This document shows positions 26,601-38,244 of a DNA stretch of 64,000 nucleotides, piece after piece; within the stretch, counting starts at the first letter, position 1; every line of letters starts with the position of its first letter. The position numbers and the translations under genes were made by a program. The notes beneath the pieces were generated by a model. That model had not been told where the DNA came from. It saw only the letters and a program-made list of their open reading frames with translations, and searched no databases. Location of the stretch: the NCBI GenBank assembly GCA_013368445.1, contig JAACJO010000023.1, positions 248,001-312,000 on the forward strand, written 5' to 3'. The stretch comes from Leucocoprinus leucothites. Lineage: Eukaryota; Basidiomycota; Agaricomycetes; Agaricales; Agaricaceae.

Positions 26601-27761
26601 AGACCACTATTGAACCTATCATTGCTCATCCCGCTGCACCGACCCCAGCTCCTCCGTCGTTCTCCGGCCAACTGCAAAGTCATCCTGCCCCGCAAATAAG
26701 CAAGATCTCCACTATTCTTATCCCTCACCCCTCCTTCCATCGTCGCCACATTCTCTCTGTCAAACAGTTCAATCAACGCGACTTGTACGACCTATTCTCG
26801 CTTGCCCACGAGATGCGCCTCCAAGTTGAGCGTAACGGTGTCCTTGACATCTTGAAGGGCAAGGTTTTATGTAGCGCGTTCTATGAACCTTCGACTCGAA
26901 CAAGCTCCTCGTTTGAGGCAGCCATGAAGCGTTGCGGTGGAGAAGTTGTCCCGATCACTGTTGATAGGTCCTCGGTGGTCAAGGGAGAAAGCCTTCCCGA
27001 CACCATCAGGACTTTGGCATGTTACGGAGATGCGATCGTTCTTCGCCATCCTGATGTTGGAAGCGCACAATTGGCGGCCAAATTCTCTCCTGTTCCTATT
27101 CTTAATGCTGGAGATGGCATCGGCGAGCATCCCACTCAAGCTTTACTTGACGTTTACACCATCCGTTCTGAATTGGGCACAGTTAATGGTCGCACCATTA
27201 CTCTCCTCGGTGATCTCAAAAACGGTCGTACAGTCCATAGTCTTGTCACTCTTCTCTGCCTGTATTCCGTTCGCCTCAATTTCGTTGCTCCTCACTCTCT
27301 CGCTATGCCACAAAGTGTAGTTTCGGCTGCACGCAAAGCCGGCATCCCCGTCACTATCTGTGAATCATTGGACGAGGTTCTCGAGGATACCGACGTCTTG
27401 TATGTAACCCGAGTGCAGAAGGAGAGATTTGAGAGTGAGCAGGAGTGGCTGCACGTCAGGGATGCCTATAGGATAGATCATGCAGTACTTTCAAGGGCGA
27501 AGGAAGATATGATTGTCATGCATCCTCTCCCTCGTGTCAACGGTTTGTTCTTTATCTGTCGAGCAGTGAAATTTGAAGCTTATTGCTTGTTTTGGTACAG
27601 AAATCGATCCTGAAGTTGATTTTGATTCAAGGCGGGCTGTCTACTTCCGCCAGATGCGCTACGGTCTTTTCGTGAGTCTCTACCTCAAAAGTTCAATGAA
27701 TCTTGCTGATTATATGTTGTCCTAGATCCGCATGGCACTGCTTGCCAGCGTTATGGCATAA
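20640..27761 (+). CDS. URA2: CPSase II-aspartate transcarbamylase (pyrABCN)
   Basis: Multifunctional enzyme for the first two steps of UMP synthesis: glutamine, bicarbonate and ATP to carbamoyl phosphate, then N-carbamoyl-aspartate. Nine exons, all in phase: 20640-20877, 20936-22806, 22854-23042, 23093-23425, 23478-23656, 23713-25243, 25292-27542, 27601-27671 and 27726-27761; 2232 aa. Order: CPSase small subunit/GATase (catalytic C343 in GICLGHQL; H427/E429 in FHPES), two ATP-grasp halves (from about 460), MGS-like allosteric region (to about 1520), a DHOase-like segment (about 1530-1880) and ATCase (about 1930-2232, with [29 protein letters not shown] and [12 protein letters not shown]). The DHOase-like part lacks a normal zinc-binding HxH loop, as known for fungal Ura2, so dihydroorotase must be a separate gene. 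In the family UTP inhibits the CPSase. Confidence 0.98.
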
Positions 27762-28200
27762 CTCAAAAGGGTCGTTCGCCAGGTTGGCTAGCTTTGACCT
27801 ATCTGTCTCATCTTGCGCACAAAGTACCATTTGAGGATCTGTATTTTCTTCCTTGAGGAATAACAAATGTAGCATATATCATGGTTTCCATACGTGACGC
27901 TGTTTTCCAATTTCATGAATGACCTTAAGTTTTTGTAGATTGGGTTATGTAGACGGGTGATTCAAGACTCGAAATGCCGCGAGTACCGTAAAGACAAAGG
28001 ATAAACGTATGCCATTGCTCCAAGGCACTGGGTATAAGTAAATGATTGCACGGTATAGAATAACGGTACCCATTAAGCAAATAACAATAAGACATAAGCA
28101 CGATTGGGATGAGTTCAGGCTGGAGTCATGCGTCTTTCACTATCAGAAGTTTGTTAACAGACGCTTCAAGATAGAGCGTGGGTGCGAGGGCGACCACAAC
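27762..28200. other. Convergent 3' intergenic region
   Basis: 439 bp between the stop codons of URA2 (+) and the SLATT-domain gene (-). It should hold both polyadenylation regions. AT-rich; no gene is seen. Confidence 0.5.
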
Positions 28201-30057
28201 TCACCCACTAGCATTGCCCAGTAAATCTTCGAATCTGTCCCGAAAGGTTTCCACCTTTGCGCTCTGTTCAGGGTTCTGACTACCTCTGAAAAGACCGTAA
28301 TCCATCTTAAAGGCTTCGCACTCGCGGATAAATTGTTCAAGGTCTTTGGCTCGAGTTATCGAGAGCTCTGGTTCATGTGATCCACGTGCACGAGCGAGGA
28401 AGGACGCTACAATTGTCGCAAAGCCACCTACGTCATGAAGAGATGAAATGGGGAACCAACACTATCATTTAGTCTTCTTCAAGACGAGAAGTGGCGATTA
28501 GGAGACGTACCAAGAATAGCGGTCATTATAGATGTCTGGTAGAAGGAAGGTTAAATAAAGGATGAACGAGGGGATAAAGGGGGACCGACTGACTTGTCTC
28601 CCTGTTGTAACGACTGATAAGCCAGTGGTCATAGCGCCAAGGACGACTTGCAAGCCGATAGCGATATTAAGAGCCCATCCTGTAAGTTTAGCTTTGGCGG
28701 CATATTTGTCTCGTTCCGTTCTTGCGACCTCGAGGGTTGGGTCTAGTCTCTCGCCAAGAGTTCTTTCCGGCGATTGCTGGGTGATTATTCATCGATGGGT
28801 ATGAGCGCATGAAGAGTTAATTGATGTTTTGAGGGAACGAAACGAACCTTATCTTCGACGCTGGGAGTAAGCCAGTCCACAGTGGCGGACTTGAGGGTTC
28901 GTGACCGTTCAGTTGAACGTTCGATGGTTGGATGACTTGTGGCTGTCCCAAGAATTGGAACTACACTCGTGTGTCGAGTATCGGTATTTGGTATCGTTGC
29001 CTCTTGTCCATGAGCACCGGAGGTCGAAGGGTCGGGATGTCCATTACTCGAAGGTCCGGCAGCACCTCCGACAGCATGACTGCCTCGAGTTCCTATGCTA
29101 ACCAGACCAGGACCAGTGCTACCAGGCGAAGTGGGGCGACGGATATGATGGTGCTGTAAGAAACAATGTTGGTGTTGAAAGTCAATCAGAGACAAACTGG
29201 TCGGATGTGTCTACCTGGCTACTCGTTGGAGGACTTGCAGATCGTTGCTCGCTGAAGGAAGTTACACGACCGGGAAGGGGAGGCAGTGGGTGATGCCTGC
29301 GGTAAAACGACCTTCTGGCTTCAGGGTCTAATAAACCGACTTCGGAGTCGAATGTTCCATGACTCTCCTGTGCCGTCGGTTGGGGGTGAGAATACACCTG
29401 TGGTTCTGGAAAGCGCGCCAACGACGACTCGGAGAGGATACGAATCTGATTTGATGGTTGACCACTTGTAATTGTGTCCGCTGCTGGTGAGCTGGCACGA
29501 GGAGGTTGGTGCGAGAAAGGGAACTGTGGGGATGCTTGAATAGACTTGTCATTAAGAGGCGTAGTTTGTTCCCGACGAAGTGGCGTAGTTATAGTTTCTT
29601 GTGACCTATTCCTGTCACTTTGAACTTGACGAGTCTCAGGTACTTGTGCTTGAGGCTGATGTATATGAGTTGGCGAATGAGATAGCCATTGTGACGAGGT
29701 TGAAGTGTGATCGCTTTCGGACGCGATCGAGGTCGAAGCACCAGTGGAGTTGTCATGAAAAGCGTCCTGAGATACAGGGGGAAGCTCAGATGAATATGAA
29801 AGGGGTGAAACGTGGGCCTGTGGAGGTGCGGTAGTCGTAGGAGGTTGAACGGCGCCGACAGCGAGAGTTGGGGCCCCAGCCAGTGCCGCAGGAGGAGATG
29901 GCGGATTGGTTGAACTGACCGAGGGTTTGTCCAAATGGCCGATATCACCACCGGGTTCAGCTGGACGATCAGCAGCTCTGGAGCCCTCGACAGGTTGGTT
30001 ACCGGCCCCACCGGGTATGTCAGTGTGTCCTTGTTCACCAGCACCGGATGACATCAC
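28201..30057 (-). CDS. SLATT fungal-domain membrane protein (527 aa)
   Basis: Five exons in phase: 30057-29215, 29153-28848, 28776-28594, 28535-28511 (25 nt) and 28427-28201. The first ~380 residues are low-complexity (Pro, Ser, Thr, Gln, His) and probably disordered. The C-terminal ~130 residues form the fungal SLATT domain: a lead-in helix (EVARTERDKYAAKAKLTGWA), two predicted membrane helices (ALNIAIGLQVVLGAMTTGLS and TAILGGFATIVASFLA), then the charged helices DLEQFIRECEAFKMDYG and VETFRDRFEDLLG. SLATT means SMODS and SLOG-associating 2TM effector; bacterial relatives are predicted pore-forming effectors of defence systems. The role of the fungal branch is unknown. ATG 30057 is the first Met after an in-frame stop, but an upstream exon cannot be excluded. 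It is divergent to the questin-oxidase-like gene. Confidence 0.83.
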
Positions 30058-31487
30058 TTGGGCAGGATTCCGAAGGCCAATTCCGTGGTAGGAATCTCCA
30101 GTACGGTGGGGTCAAGTTATAGTAGAGACAGTACACGAGGCGAGGCTCGGGGAGGGGAAAGAGGGTGTCCTAAACCCTTGCATGGCATGCTTATACCTCC
30201 ATGTAAGCATATTACACTAGACTTATAGAGATGATGGCCGCTATGTTTCGTGCCTGCCACTAGCCTTCCATAATCGCAACCGTTGGACCTGTTTAATAGA
30301 AAGCACGCGTAAAGCTGGTGCCACATCCAGCCAAAACCGTGCCAGTAACGGAATTGAGCGAAATAGCAATGTTCAGTTTTGGGTGCGCGCTTTCTGAGTG
30401 CCAGTCCAGAAACTTCGGTTGAAGGTTCTAGTTCAGTGACACAGTTAATGAGCGACGAAAAGATGTCCAACCCTCAGAGGCTAGCTGCTTTTGGAATCAG
30501 TATAATCGCGAATCGGGATAACTCCGACTCGACTGTATTGCAATCTCGGCTCATGAAAGGGATACAACATTCCATATCATACTTTCTATTAGTAGGTCTT
30601 GTCAAACACCGTTCCAACTCCCGAGAACCCTCTGCTGCTTTGGGCACGAACGAAAACACTTGAAAGCTTATACGTCGCGGCTCCACAGGACGATCAGTAT
30701 ATACCCGAACCTTTACATACGGCCTCCCGGCCAGGACTGCGATGAGCAGGCTCTTTCTTTCTTTAGTAAACCGGGATAATCCAGGAGAGGAAACAGCGAC
30801 ACCCAGGGCCGAGGGAGGAGGTAGTAAACGGAAAGGCCTTTAGTCTTTACTCAGTATTTCCCCCATTTTTTTCGCAGCAGCTAGAAGAGGTGCATGGCGA
30901 GCACAGTAAAGCTATGTTCCGATTTTCCAAAAAGCTGCTGCAGACTCACGGATGACATATTTGAGTCGCAAATTTCTATCCTCGAAAAGGTGCAAGGCAG
31001 CCAAAATTGGAATTCTGGTCGCGCAATTCGAGCTATGTGCCTTAGACTTCATCGACACTTAAAACTGGACGGATCACGAGGTCTGGACTGGTCTCGAGGA
31101 CGCATCACGCAGATGTCGAGATTTAGCTCCGAACAGAATTAGACCGGGGTATGGTGTGAGTACTCCGCCCTATAGCAATTTGATCATTACTCACTCCCAC
31201 TTCTCGTCTTCTTGAAGAACTGCCAGCGACATGGAGCTCTCACGTCTCTTGTTTCCTACTTCCATCCCCCTGGACTTGTCTGAGCTTCACGTTCATATCA
31301 ACCTAGAATTGGAGCTCTACTGAGAGTCTGACGTCAAAGGTGACACAAGCCGGTTGGACCATCCATCATTCAATATTCATTGACGCTAGAAACAACCAGA
31401 AAACTAACCGGATTTCCTTTGTGCTGTTTCTCGTACTTAACTCTCAACACCCTCGTAACAAGTCCTCTCTGAGCGCCAAACGCCGCA
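30058..31487. promoter_or_regulatory. Divergent intergenic region, 1.4 kb
   Basis: Space between the divergent SLATT-domain gene and the questin-oxidase-like gene. No supportable coding region; the 82-117 codon frames inside have no splice context. It should contain both promoters. Confidence 0.4.
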
Positions 31488-33347
31488 ATGCCATCGAACG
31501 TCGATACAGAATTTCTCTTCCCATCGCCTTCACTCCCTCCTTCAGCTCTATCTCCATACCAATGGCCTGGAATTAGTCCAGAGTCGACCCAGGCTTTGAA
31601 AGATGTTTTGAAGGACAATCACAAGCGATGGCACATCTTCTTCAACGAGAAGGGTTATCATAAGTAAGGCCGACAACTGTGCTTCAATTCCTTGAGACTC
31701 ACTTGATATACTTGTCAGTCATGCCATGCACCACGCCATTGCTATCTGGAGCCTTGGTGTTAATGGTTCTGTTATAAGATCTGGATATGAACTTCACGCC
31801 AAAGAGCAACGAGCTACATACGAATCCCCCGAACCCATCACTGAATCAAACTTTGAGAAACACTTGGGTGACGAAAGGTTGGTTTACTTTTTTAAGAAAG
31901 CTTTAGTACAAGCGCTGATTGCGAGATACTAGGTTCTATGACGCCTATGTCAATTTTTACACTGACTTTGCGCGTAAATACGGAATCGACAAGACCCTCG
32001 AGACGTTCATTTTTTCCAAAAAATACAACACCGGTAGTGCTGAAATGCTCAGCCGATTCTTGTCTGGGCTCCTTCATCCAATGATCCATGCTGGATATGG
32101 GGCCGAATTTAGTCTTCCCGTCATGCTTGTCGAAGGTAAATTTCCATGTTAATGACCACAAAAAAAAAGCCAAAATAACTCGGCCACCTTTCCAGGTCTC
32201 GCATCAACTTCAGTCCACCAGGCAAGCGTTTCCAAGCTTCTTCCCAAGACTTTCTTCGACTCCATCTGGGCAGTGGCCGACCCGACTACTCCCAATGCGC
32301 CAGGCTACATATCTAGCGTCACTGGTACAATCAGAAGCGCAGCCTCTTACGTTATCCCCAGCTTCGGTCCAGGACCAACGCCAAGCAACGAGAACGTTCA
32401 CGCACTCACCATTCTCGCCCGCGTTGCCGCCGACTCCAAGCTATCTTTGCCCAAGGACCTTGATGAGCTGAATATAGTTGAAAACACAATTGCCGAGCAC
32501 TCTGATCTCATTCGTGACTATGCCATGCAGTGGACCATTGACCTCTCCCAGCCTGGAGAGATCAGCAGGAAGGTGGAGGAGTTATCTTGGATGGCTGCTA
32601 TCATCTATGGAATCGCTGGCTGGACCTGGGCCCAACAAACTAAGCAGGGTGCTGAGGGCGACTTCAATGCCGATTTCTTCTTGTTGAGTCCATTTCATTC
32701 CAGTTGTCAAGCTCTTCATACTAACACGATTGCGCCACAGCGTTCATCTTGTTACATCATCCGCTTTCATTCCATCCATAGTAGCGCGCATCAGCGACTC
32801 CCCTCACTCTCAGATTTCCTTCTTGCGCTCTTATCTCGCCGTCGCATTGTCTCTTTATGTTAGCCGTGGTCGGCCTCGACTCGACATCGCCGCATTCTTC
32901 AAATCGTCTACAGCCACTGCAAAACCCTTGCCAATTCACAAATTGCCTACCCCTTCCAAGGATGCATTACCAGGCAAAGACGAGGCTGAAGGACGTGTTC
33001 CTGACCCTTGGCTCCCCATCGTTCAGACTTCAATCGTCCACCCCGACTCGCATTTGCCCAAATCTATTCGCTCCCTCGCATCCCTAGGCAGTAAATTCGG
33101 TACGACCCCGGCTGGTACATTTGGTAGCCCCGAGGTATCCGCTGAAAGTGCAAGCAAGACTGAGTTGCCTGGTGCGGAGTATTTGGATGGAACGTTGTTT
33201 ATCAGGGTAGCTGGATTGACTAGTGCGAGGATGGGAAGAGTCGGGCAAGGAGAGCCCGCGCACAATTGGGACCGTAATGGGTTCTACGAGGATCCCGAGG
33301 TCGCTGAGGAGGCGAAGAAAAAGATGCAGGAATTGCCAGTTGACTGA
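31488..33347 (+). CDS. Questin oxidase-like protein (543 aa)
   Basis: Member of the questin oxidase-like/AflY family, whose characterised members carry out oxidative (Baeyer-Villiger-type) ring cleavage in fungal polyketide pathways. Exons 31488-31663, 31719-31877, 31933-32135, 32196-32682 and 32741-33347 join in phase. Family blocks are visible: FFNEKGYHNHAMHHAIAIW, NFEKHLGDERFYDAYVNFYT, a segment ending LSRFLSGLLHPMIHAGYGAE, and near the C-terminus RVAGLTSARMGR. The conserved histidines in HNHAMHH and LLHPMIHAG fit a metal- or cofactor-binding helical core. There is no polyketide synthase or other secondary-metabolism gene in the window, so its pathway is unknown; many basidiomycetes carry such stand-alone copies. 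Confidence 0.85.
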
Positions 33348-33957
33348 AGTGGGTATTATCACGGAAGTTGGATTTATGTCAGACCCTTCAATGACTTTCA
33401 GGAAAAAAAAACGAGGTTTTGAGACACAGTATGTCAGATCGAATTCTGTCCCTTTGTAAAAGTATGTACTATTAGGTTTTCTAGTGAACATGTTTCGAAT
33501 GTGTGACTCCCCAAATATATGTTCAAGCTTTCGCTAGACAATATTTCAACATGCAACGTTCAACGTTCAACCCTGAACGAATAGATCAAAAGCCTCGATC
33601 AGAGCCACTGGCACTTGGAGTAATGGTGCTCCTGCAGCCCTCTGCCCTCTGTAAACTGTTCTATTGCATGTCTGGAAATGTCACCGTACCGATAGATATC
33701 AAGCAGTTTCAAATTTCGGATCCTCACTCAGTCTCCCTTCATACATCAAGCTTCAAGCTCAGGCTTGGCTCAGGTCTTCTCTTCTTGTGGCTGATGATCG
33801 TAGCTAGGCTAACGCTAAACTAGGATTGGAACTGCGTGTGAACTGTAAAAGCCATATACTTAAGCAAAATGCCCTACCGGAACTCCTCGGTTCAATCCCT
33901 CTTACTTGAAGCTATATTTTTCTTGGATCAAATTTCAACGCAAGCATTCAAATATTC
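33348..33957. other. Intergenic, 610 bp
   Basis: Between the questin-oxidase-like gene and an F-box gene on the same strand. The 106-codon frame at 33503-33823 has no family likeness. Nothing else is seen. Confidence 0.4.
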
Positions 33958-35440
33958 ATGGGTGAAGAAAAGGCACTGGCAAGAGTCCAAGATTTATCGG
34001 AGGATCTCGTGCGGGAGCTCGCTTCCATTCTCCACGCTGACCTGGATGCTCTCGGGAACGCTTCCCTTGTGACGAGACATTGGACATACCTATTCCAACG
34101 CCAACTCTTCAAGAGCATCAGGGTTCGTAAACCGACAGATGACCCAGACGAAAACAGGCTGCAAGATATCCTCGCGGAACCGCAAGCGGACCAGGAACGT
34201 CTCCTATCCATGATTCGCATTCTTTATCTTGGGAGAGTCTACGACCTCGACGAACCCGACATGTTTAGATACACAGTCATCCATCGAAGCCACATACCCA
34301 TTCTGGCAGGGATGATAAACCTCACTTCCCTTCACTTCTGTTCCGCTACTTTTGCTTGGGACCGCCTCTCCGACGCGGAATTGGATGGATTTCTTCTGGT
34401 GCTCAGCCTCCCAACCTTGCACGAGGTCTCATTCTTCTGCTTCCCTGGATGCTATATGCCCTTGTCCTTCTTCCTATTCTCCCCACCTTCTTTCGCTCGC
34501 CTCGAAATCAAAGACATCTCGCCAGAGCCGGTTAGCGAAGCGCGCAGCAATCCTCTTTATGGCGAGTTAATGGAGAGGCTCCAAGGCCTCCGCCCTCACA
34601 TATCACCCTCACTCTCACCAAGCGACCTCAAACTGAAAGGCTTAGGCCTAATCGCCAACTTCTTGGAGTTTATATCAGACCATGGTGTCGGGTGGTCATC
34701 TCCCAACCTTCCTGCCCACCTGGACTTGGATTTTACGGACACGTATTCTCCTTTGAATGAAAACAAACCCGACCAAATGGTGATTGCAGGACAGTTCCTG
34801 GGGCAGTTCGGTATCCCTATCAAGAGCCTGCGATTGCACATCGAACATGATCTCCGTGAGTTATTGCCAGCTTTTTTGGCGACCATAATTCCTTATACCA
34901 ATTCCGCTAGTTCGCACCGCTTCATTGGATGGAGAGCTCAAGGATACTCTCGTTGCAGGTTTGGGGAGACTTGAACACCTCGAGAGTTTCGACCTGAGCT
35001 TGACAATTAACACCACTATGGACACCAATCCGTACTCTGTGATAACATTTGCTCGGTCCTCCTTGATATCGGTCCTGGGAGCCCTTCCTCGATGCAACAT
35101 AATATCCCACCTTCGTATTACTTGCCAGTTCTCTTTGGCTCCAGTAGGCCAGAGATACTGGACATCTGAAGACCAGGACTACTATACAAATGTCATGGTT
35201 GAAGAACTCTGGCCCGAATTAGACTCCATTACCCAAGCTCCCAAGTACTCCTCCGTTCATCAATGGGATTTTCGCGCTATTTTCTACTGTGCTGACTCGC
35301 TTAATGCCCTCCGCTACAACCCGGCCTTGGAAATTGTAATGTCTGAGACACCCATTTTGGAGACGTTATTTCCCTGGCAAGAGAACGGAGCTGCAGCTAT
35401 TCATAACGCTTTGATTCAATGGGATTGTTCTCTCTTTTGA
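33958..35440 (+). CDS. F-box-like protein (475 aa)
   Basis: Two exons, 33958-34855 and 34911-35440, joined by a 55-bp intron with a perfect GTGAGT donor. Without splicing the gene looks frameshifted; with it the LRR-like C-terminal half reads through. The N-terminus has an F-box-like helix set (DLSEDLVRELASILHADLDA, then GNASLVTRHWTYLFQRQLFK). The rest is a weak Leu-rich repeat region (ILYLGRVYDL, INLTSLHFCSAT, IPIKSLRLHIEH, LEHLESFDLSLT). F-box proteins are substrate adaptors of SCF ubiquitin ligases; the family is greatly expanded in Agaricomycetes and most members have no assigned target. Convergent with the next F-box gene. Confidence 0.75.
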
Positions 35441-35454
35441 ACTATTGGGTAGTG

Positions 35455-37091
35455 TTACTGGAAACATGAGCGGATATGGTCAATTGGCTCGTAATTAGTA
35501 TCGATAGAAAAATGTATTTCTCTCCTTGACTTTGCGAACCTTTCCGCGACAGCGCCGAGAAACGTCTTCCCTACTACTGAATAGCCAAGTCGGCGTACGT
35601 TGGCCAAGTTATACGTGAATACTCCGGGGTCATTCTCAATTGGAGAGCACTTGATGCATTGCAGCTTTGGCAGATTCAAGGCACTTTTCAGCCACCGTTC
35701 CTAGCCAGATCAATTAGATTGGAGACGGGAAACGGCATATTATAATCATTCACCAAAGCTTCTGATTCATCCTTGGTAATATCGTCAGGCTTAATCGATA
35801 TCCAGCAATGCACAAATTCCAGAAGCTGGCAATTCGTGACTGTTGCCAGCTGTTCCATCGAGAACGATTCCGTCCATCCTGATGGACTTTGTCGGCCAAT
35901 TCTGAGCCACTTCAGGGACTTTGAATGTGCCGGCAGGACTGAGGTAAACAATTCGTCCATCAATTGAGGCGAATCATCCAAAGGATGACCGGGCTGTAGT
36001 GACAACTGCTCAATCCCGGAGTAGGAGGATAGGTAGCTGAAGGTGCCTGGATGATGGATTTTATCAATGAGAACATTCTTGAGAAAGATGTTGCTCTCTC
36101 TCAAAATTTGTAAAACCTCTCCGATATTTTTGGCAGCGGATGGACTGGGGTCAAATACAACACACAACTTGGTAAGGTTACGAAAGTGCCCCAAGTGGAC
36201 TTTGATATCACCTGGCGTGATGGAAACCCCGTGCAACTCGAGAGCCTGTAACACCATGTTGGTTGAGAGCGAGGACGCAGCTTCGAAAAGTTGTGCAAAT
36301 GTTACAGTCGATTCAAATTTGCAAAGGTTGACGGAGGGAACGACGAATGAGAAGTTCTCTAATTTGTTGCAGCAGGACACTGCACATGAAATCTGAGACA
36401 GGATCTTGGGATGGGGAGCGTATGGGCAGTGCCATAAAATCCGGAATGTACGAAGTTGAGGGATCGGTTCGAGTGGGAAGGCCAACCCTGGGTCCTTCCT
36501 TGTCAGCACGATCACATCGAGTTCCGTCAATGATTGAAGTGAAGTCAAGGACAGCAAGAAGTCGGATATAACGGAGGCAGAATAGGCCCGTAACTCTATT
36601 GGGTCGTAGGTCCATCTAAGCGTAAACATCTTTAATACATGGCATTCCGTAATCACAAAGGAGGCGCTCACTTCACTATATTGATTTGGCCTAGAGGGAG
36701 GAGCAACTGTAATAGGAAGAACCAAGGACGAGAGGCATCCTCGTCCTTGACATAAAACATGTTCACTCTTAGCACCCTCAAGTGTCGGAAGATCGTGGGC
36801 GTCCCTGTAGCCAGTGCCGTACAAATCTCATCGCAGCGTATAAGGGAAGGGCGCTTAGAAACTATGATAAAATACTCTGGCAAGATAAGAGGCGAAACGA
36901 TATCATCAATCCTCTTGGAGACAAGCCGGAGATTTCCAAGTCTTTTAACAAGCGTTTCGTTGGGGGCCCGGGGAAGGTGGATGAGCTGGTGGAACAGGTA
37001 AACCGTTGGTCGCAGACTCAGTAGTAACGGCACTTACAAGACTTACGATCTTCTCGAGAATCTCGGTTGGTAACGCGTCAATTGTGGACAT
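35455..37091 (-). CDS. F-box/LRR-like protein (491 aa)
   Basis: Four exons in phase: 37091-37038, 36985-36672, 36615-35754 and 35700-35455. The first exon encodes MSTIDALPTEILEKIVSL, a textbook F-box start; the second continues LIHLPRAPNETLVKRLGNLR and LVSKRIDDIVSPLILPEY. The remaining ~370 residues are an irregular Leu-rich region (SLTELDVIVL, LQALELHGVSI, FRNLTKLCVVF, KSLKWLRIG). The last intron (35753-35701) was chosen because it restores the frame to a C-terminal block ERWLKSALNLPKLQCIKC. An in-frame upstream ATG at 37166 would add 25 residues but would push the F-box inward. Two decayed relatives are in the window, at 1954-2391 and just upstream at about 37330-37870. Confidence 0.75.
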
Positions 37092-37329
37092 ATGAATGGG
37101 ACATTCAATGTGTTTTGATAGGAAGAGAGAGATATCGTATTGATGGCTGAGGCTTAGCCCGGCCACTCACATTACCCACCTTATCAATATCACAGAAGAA
37201 AACCGGTGAAATCACCTCCAAGTCAGATCAGCCTCCGATCTCAATGTCAGTTGATCAACTTTGTTGGCAGGTAAAGACAAGTTCCCGGGTGTCGTGACCA
37301 GTCCGGAAGTAGACGCCACCCTTCAAGGT

Positions 37330-37870
37330 CACGAGAGAATTGTTGAGCTTCATCGATTCGCCAGCCTATCAGAAAATGTGATGTTGACATGGGCGGAAAT
37401 TCGTTTGCCCACTTTAGCTTTCAGATGCAAGCTCATGAACTGCATCCAAACAGTCAAAACTGGAAGAATGTGTGCAAATTCTTCAATGCAATGCAATGCA
37501 ATTTTCCGTCTTCATACCACTTGCCCGTTCTCTTTGGTTCTAGCATGCCACAGATATATTCTGAAAGCCGGAAGTTTTCGACCGCTACCAGCTGTTGCGT
37601 CGAAAACGGCTCCGTCCATCGTGCTGTCGTTTTCCGGTAAATTCTGAGCTACTTCAGGGATTTTAAATGTGCTGGCAGGACTGAGGTGAAGAATTTGCCC
37701 ATCAGTTGAGGCGGGTTGCCCAAAGAACGACCGAGCTGCAACAACTGCTCGATCCTGGAATAGGAGGACAGGTAGCCGAGCCTCCCAAACCTGGAAGTCG
37801 TCTAGACTATCTGAAAGGAATTTACTGGGAAGGTTGTTCTAGATTGAACAACTCGAGCGTGCTTGAGCAG
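37330..37870 (-). pseudogene. Decayed duplicate of the adjacent F-box gene
   Basis: Read on the minus strand, this region reproduces in order the C-terminal half of the F-box gene at 35455: SYSRIEQLLQLG, PQLMGKFFTSVLPAHLKSLK, a stop, LRI, then WTEPFSTQQL and ENFRLSEYIC. The stop at 37649-37651 replaces the Trp codon of KWLRI in the intact copy (TGG to TAG). The F-box-encoding 5' part was not found. Where nucleotides can be aligned, as around 37640-37690 against 35895-35945, the differences are nearly all C/T or G/A transitions. This is a tandem duplicate inactivated by mutation. Confidence 0.7.
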
Positions 37871-38244
37871 AAAAGGATGTACTCCACGACATAGCAGGCT
37901 TGTCACGACATGGTAATTATCCAGGTGATCATTTAATATCCATTTATCGTTCACGAAATACCAACAGAGTAAATATGTGGTTACGTTAGCACTCAAGTCG
38001 GAGGAAAACCAGGGAAACAAATAAAGACAAGATAAAGATACTAATTTAGAACGAGGGAGGGACCGGAAGGGAGCTTATGTGTGTTAGAATCTCTATGAAG
38101 AAGACAAAGATGCCGCCGAGAACAAGAAATACATGAGAAATGGGTTGACTGTTGTATGTGAAAGAGAGTGGAATAAGGTAAACATCGAATACGAGAAAAT
38201 GTGAAAGCCCAAGATACTGAAAAAGAGAAAATCGAAAACAGATT
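37871..38244. other. Intergenic, 374 bp
   Basis: Between the F-box pseudogene and the 3' end of the next minus-strand gene. AT-rich; presumably 3' UTR sequence of the large disordered protein gene. No gene is seen. Confidence 0.4.

Noticed and set aside
33869..34072. Alternative upstream start for the first F-box gene
   Set aside because: It is in a different frame from the F-box and would need an unsupported intron.
34856..34910. Apparent frameshift in the + strand F-box gene
   Set aside because: A GTGAGT donor and CTAG acceptor define a normal 55-bp intron that restores the frame, so the gene is not broken.
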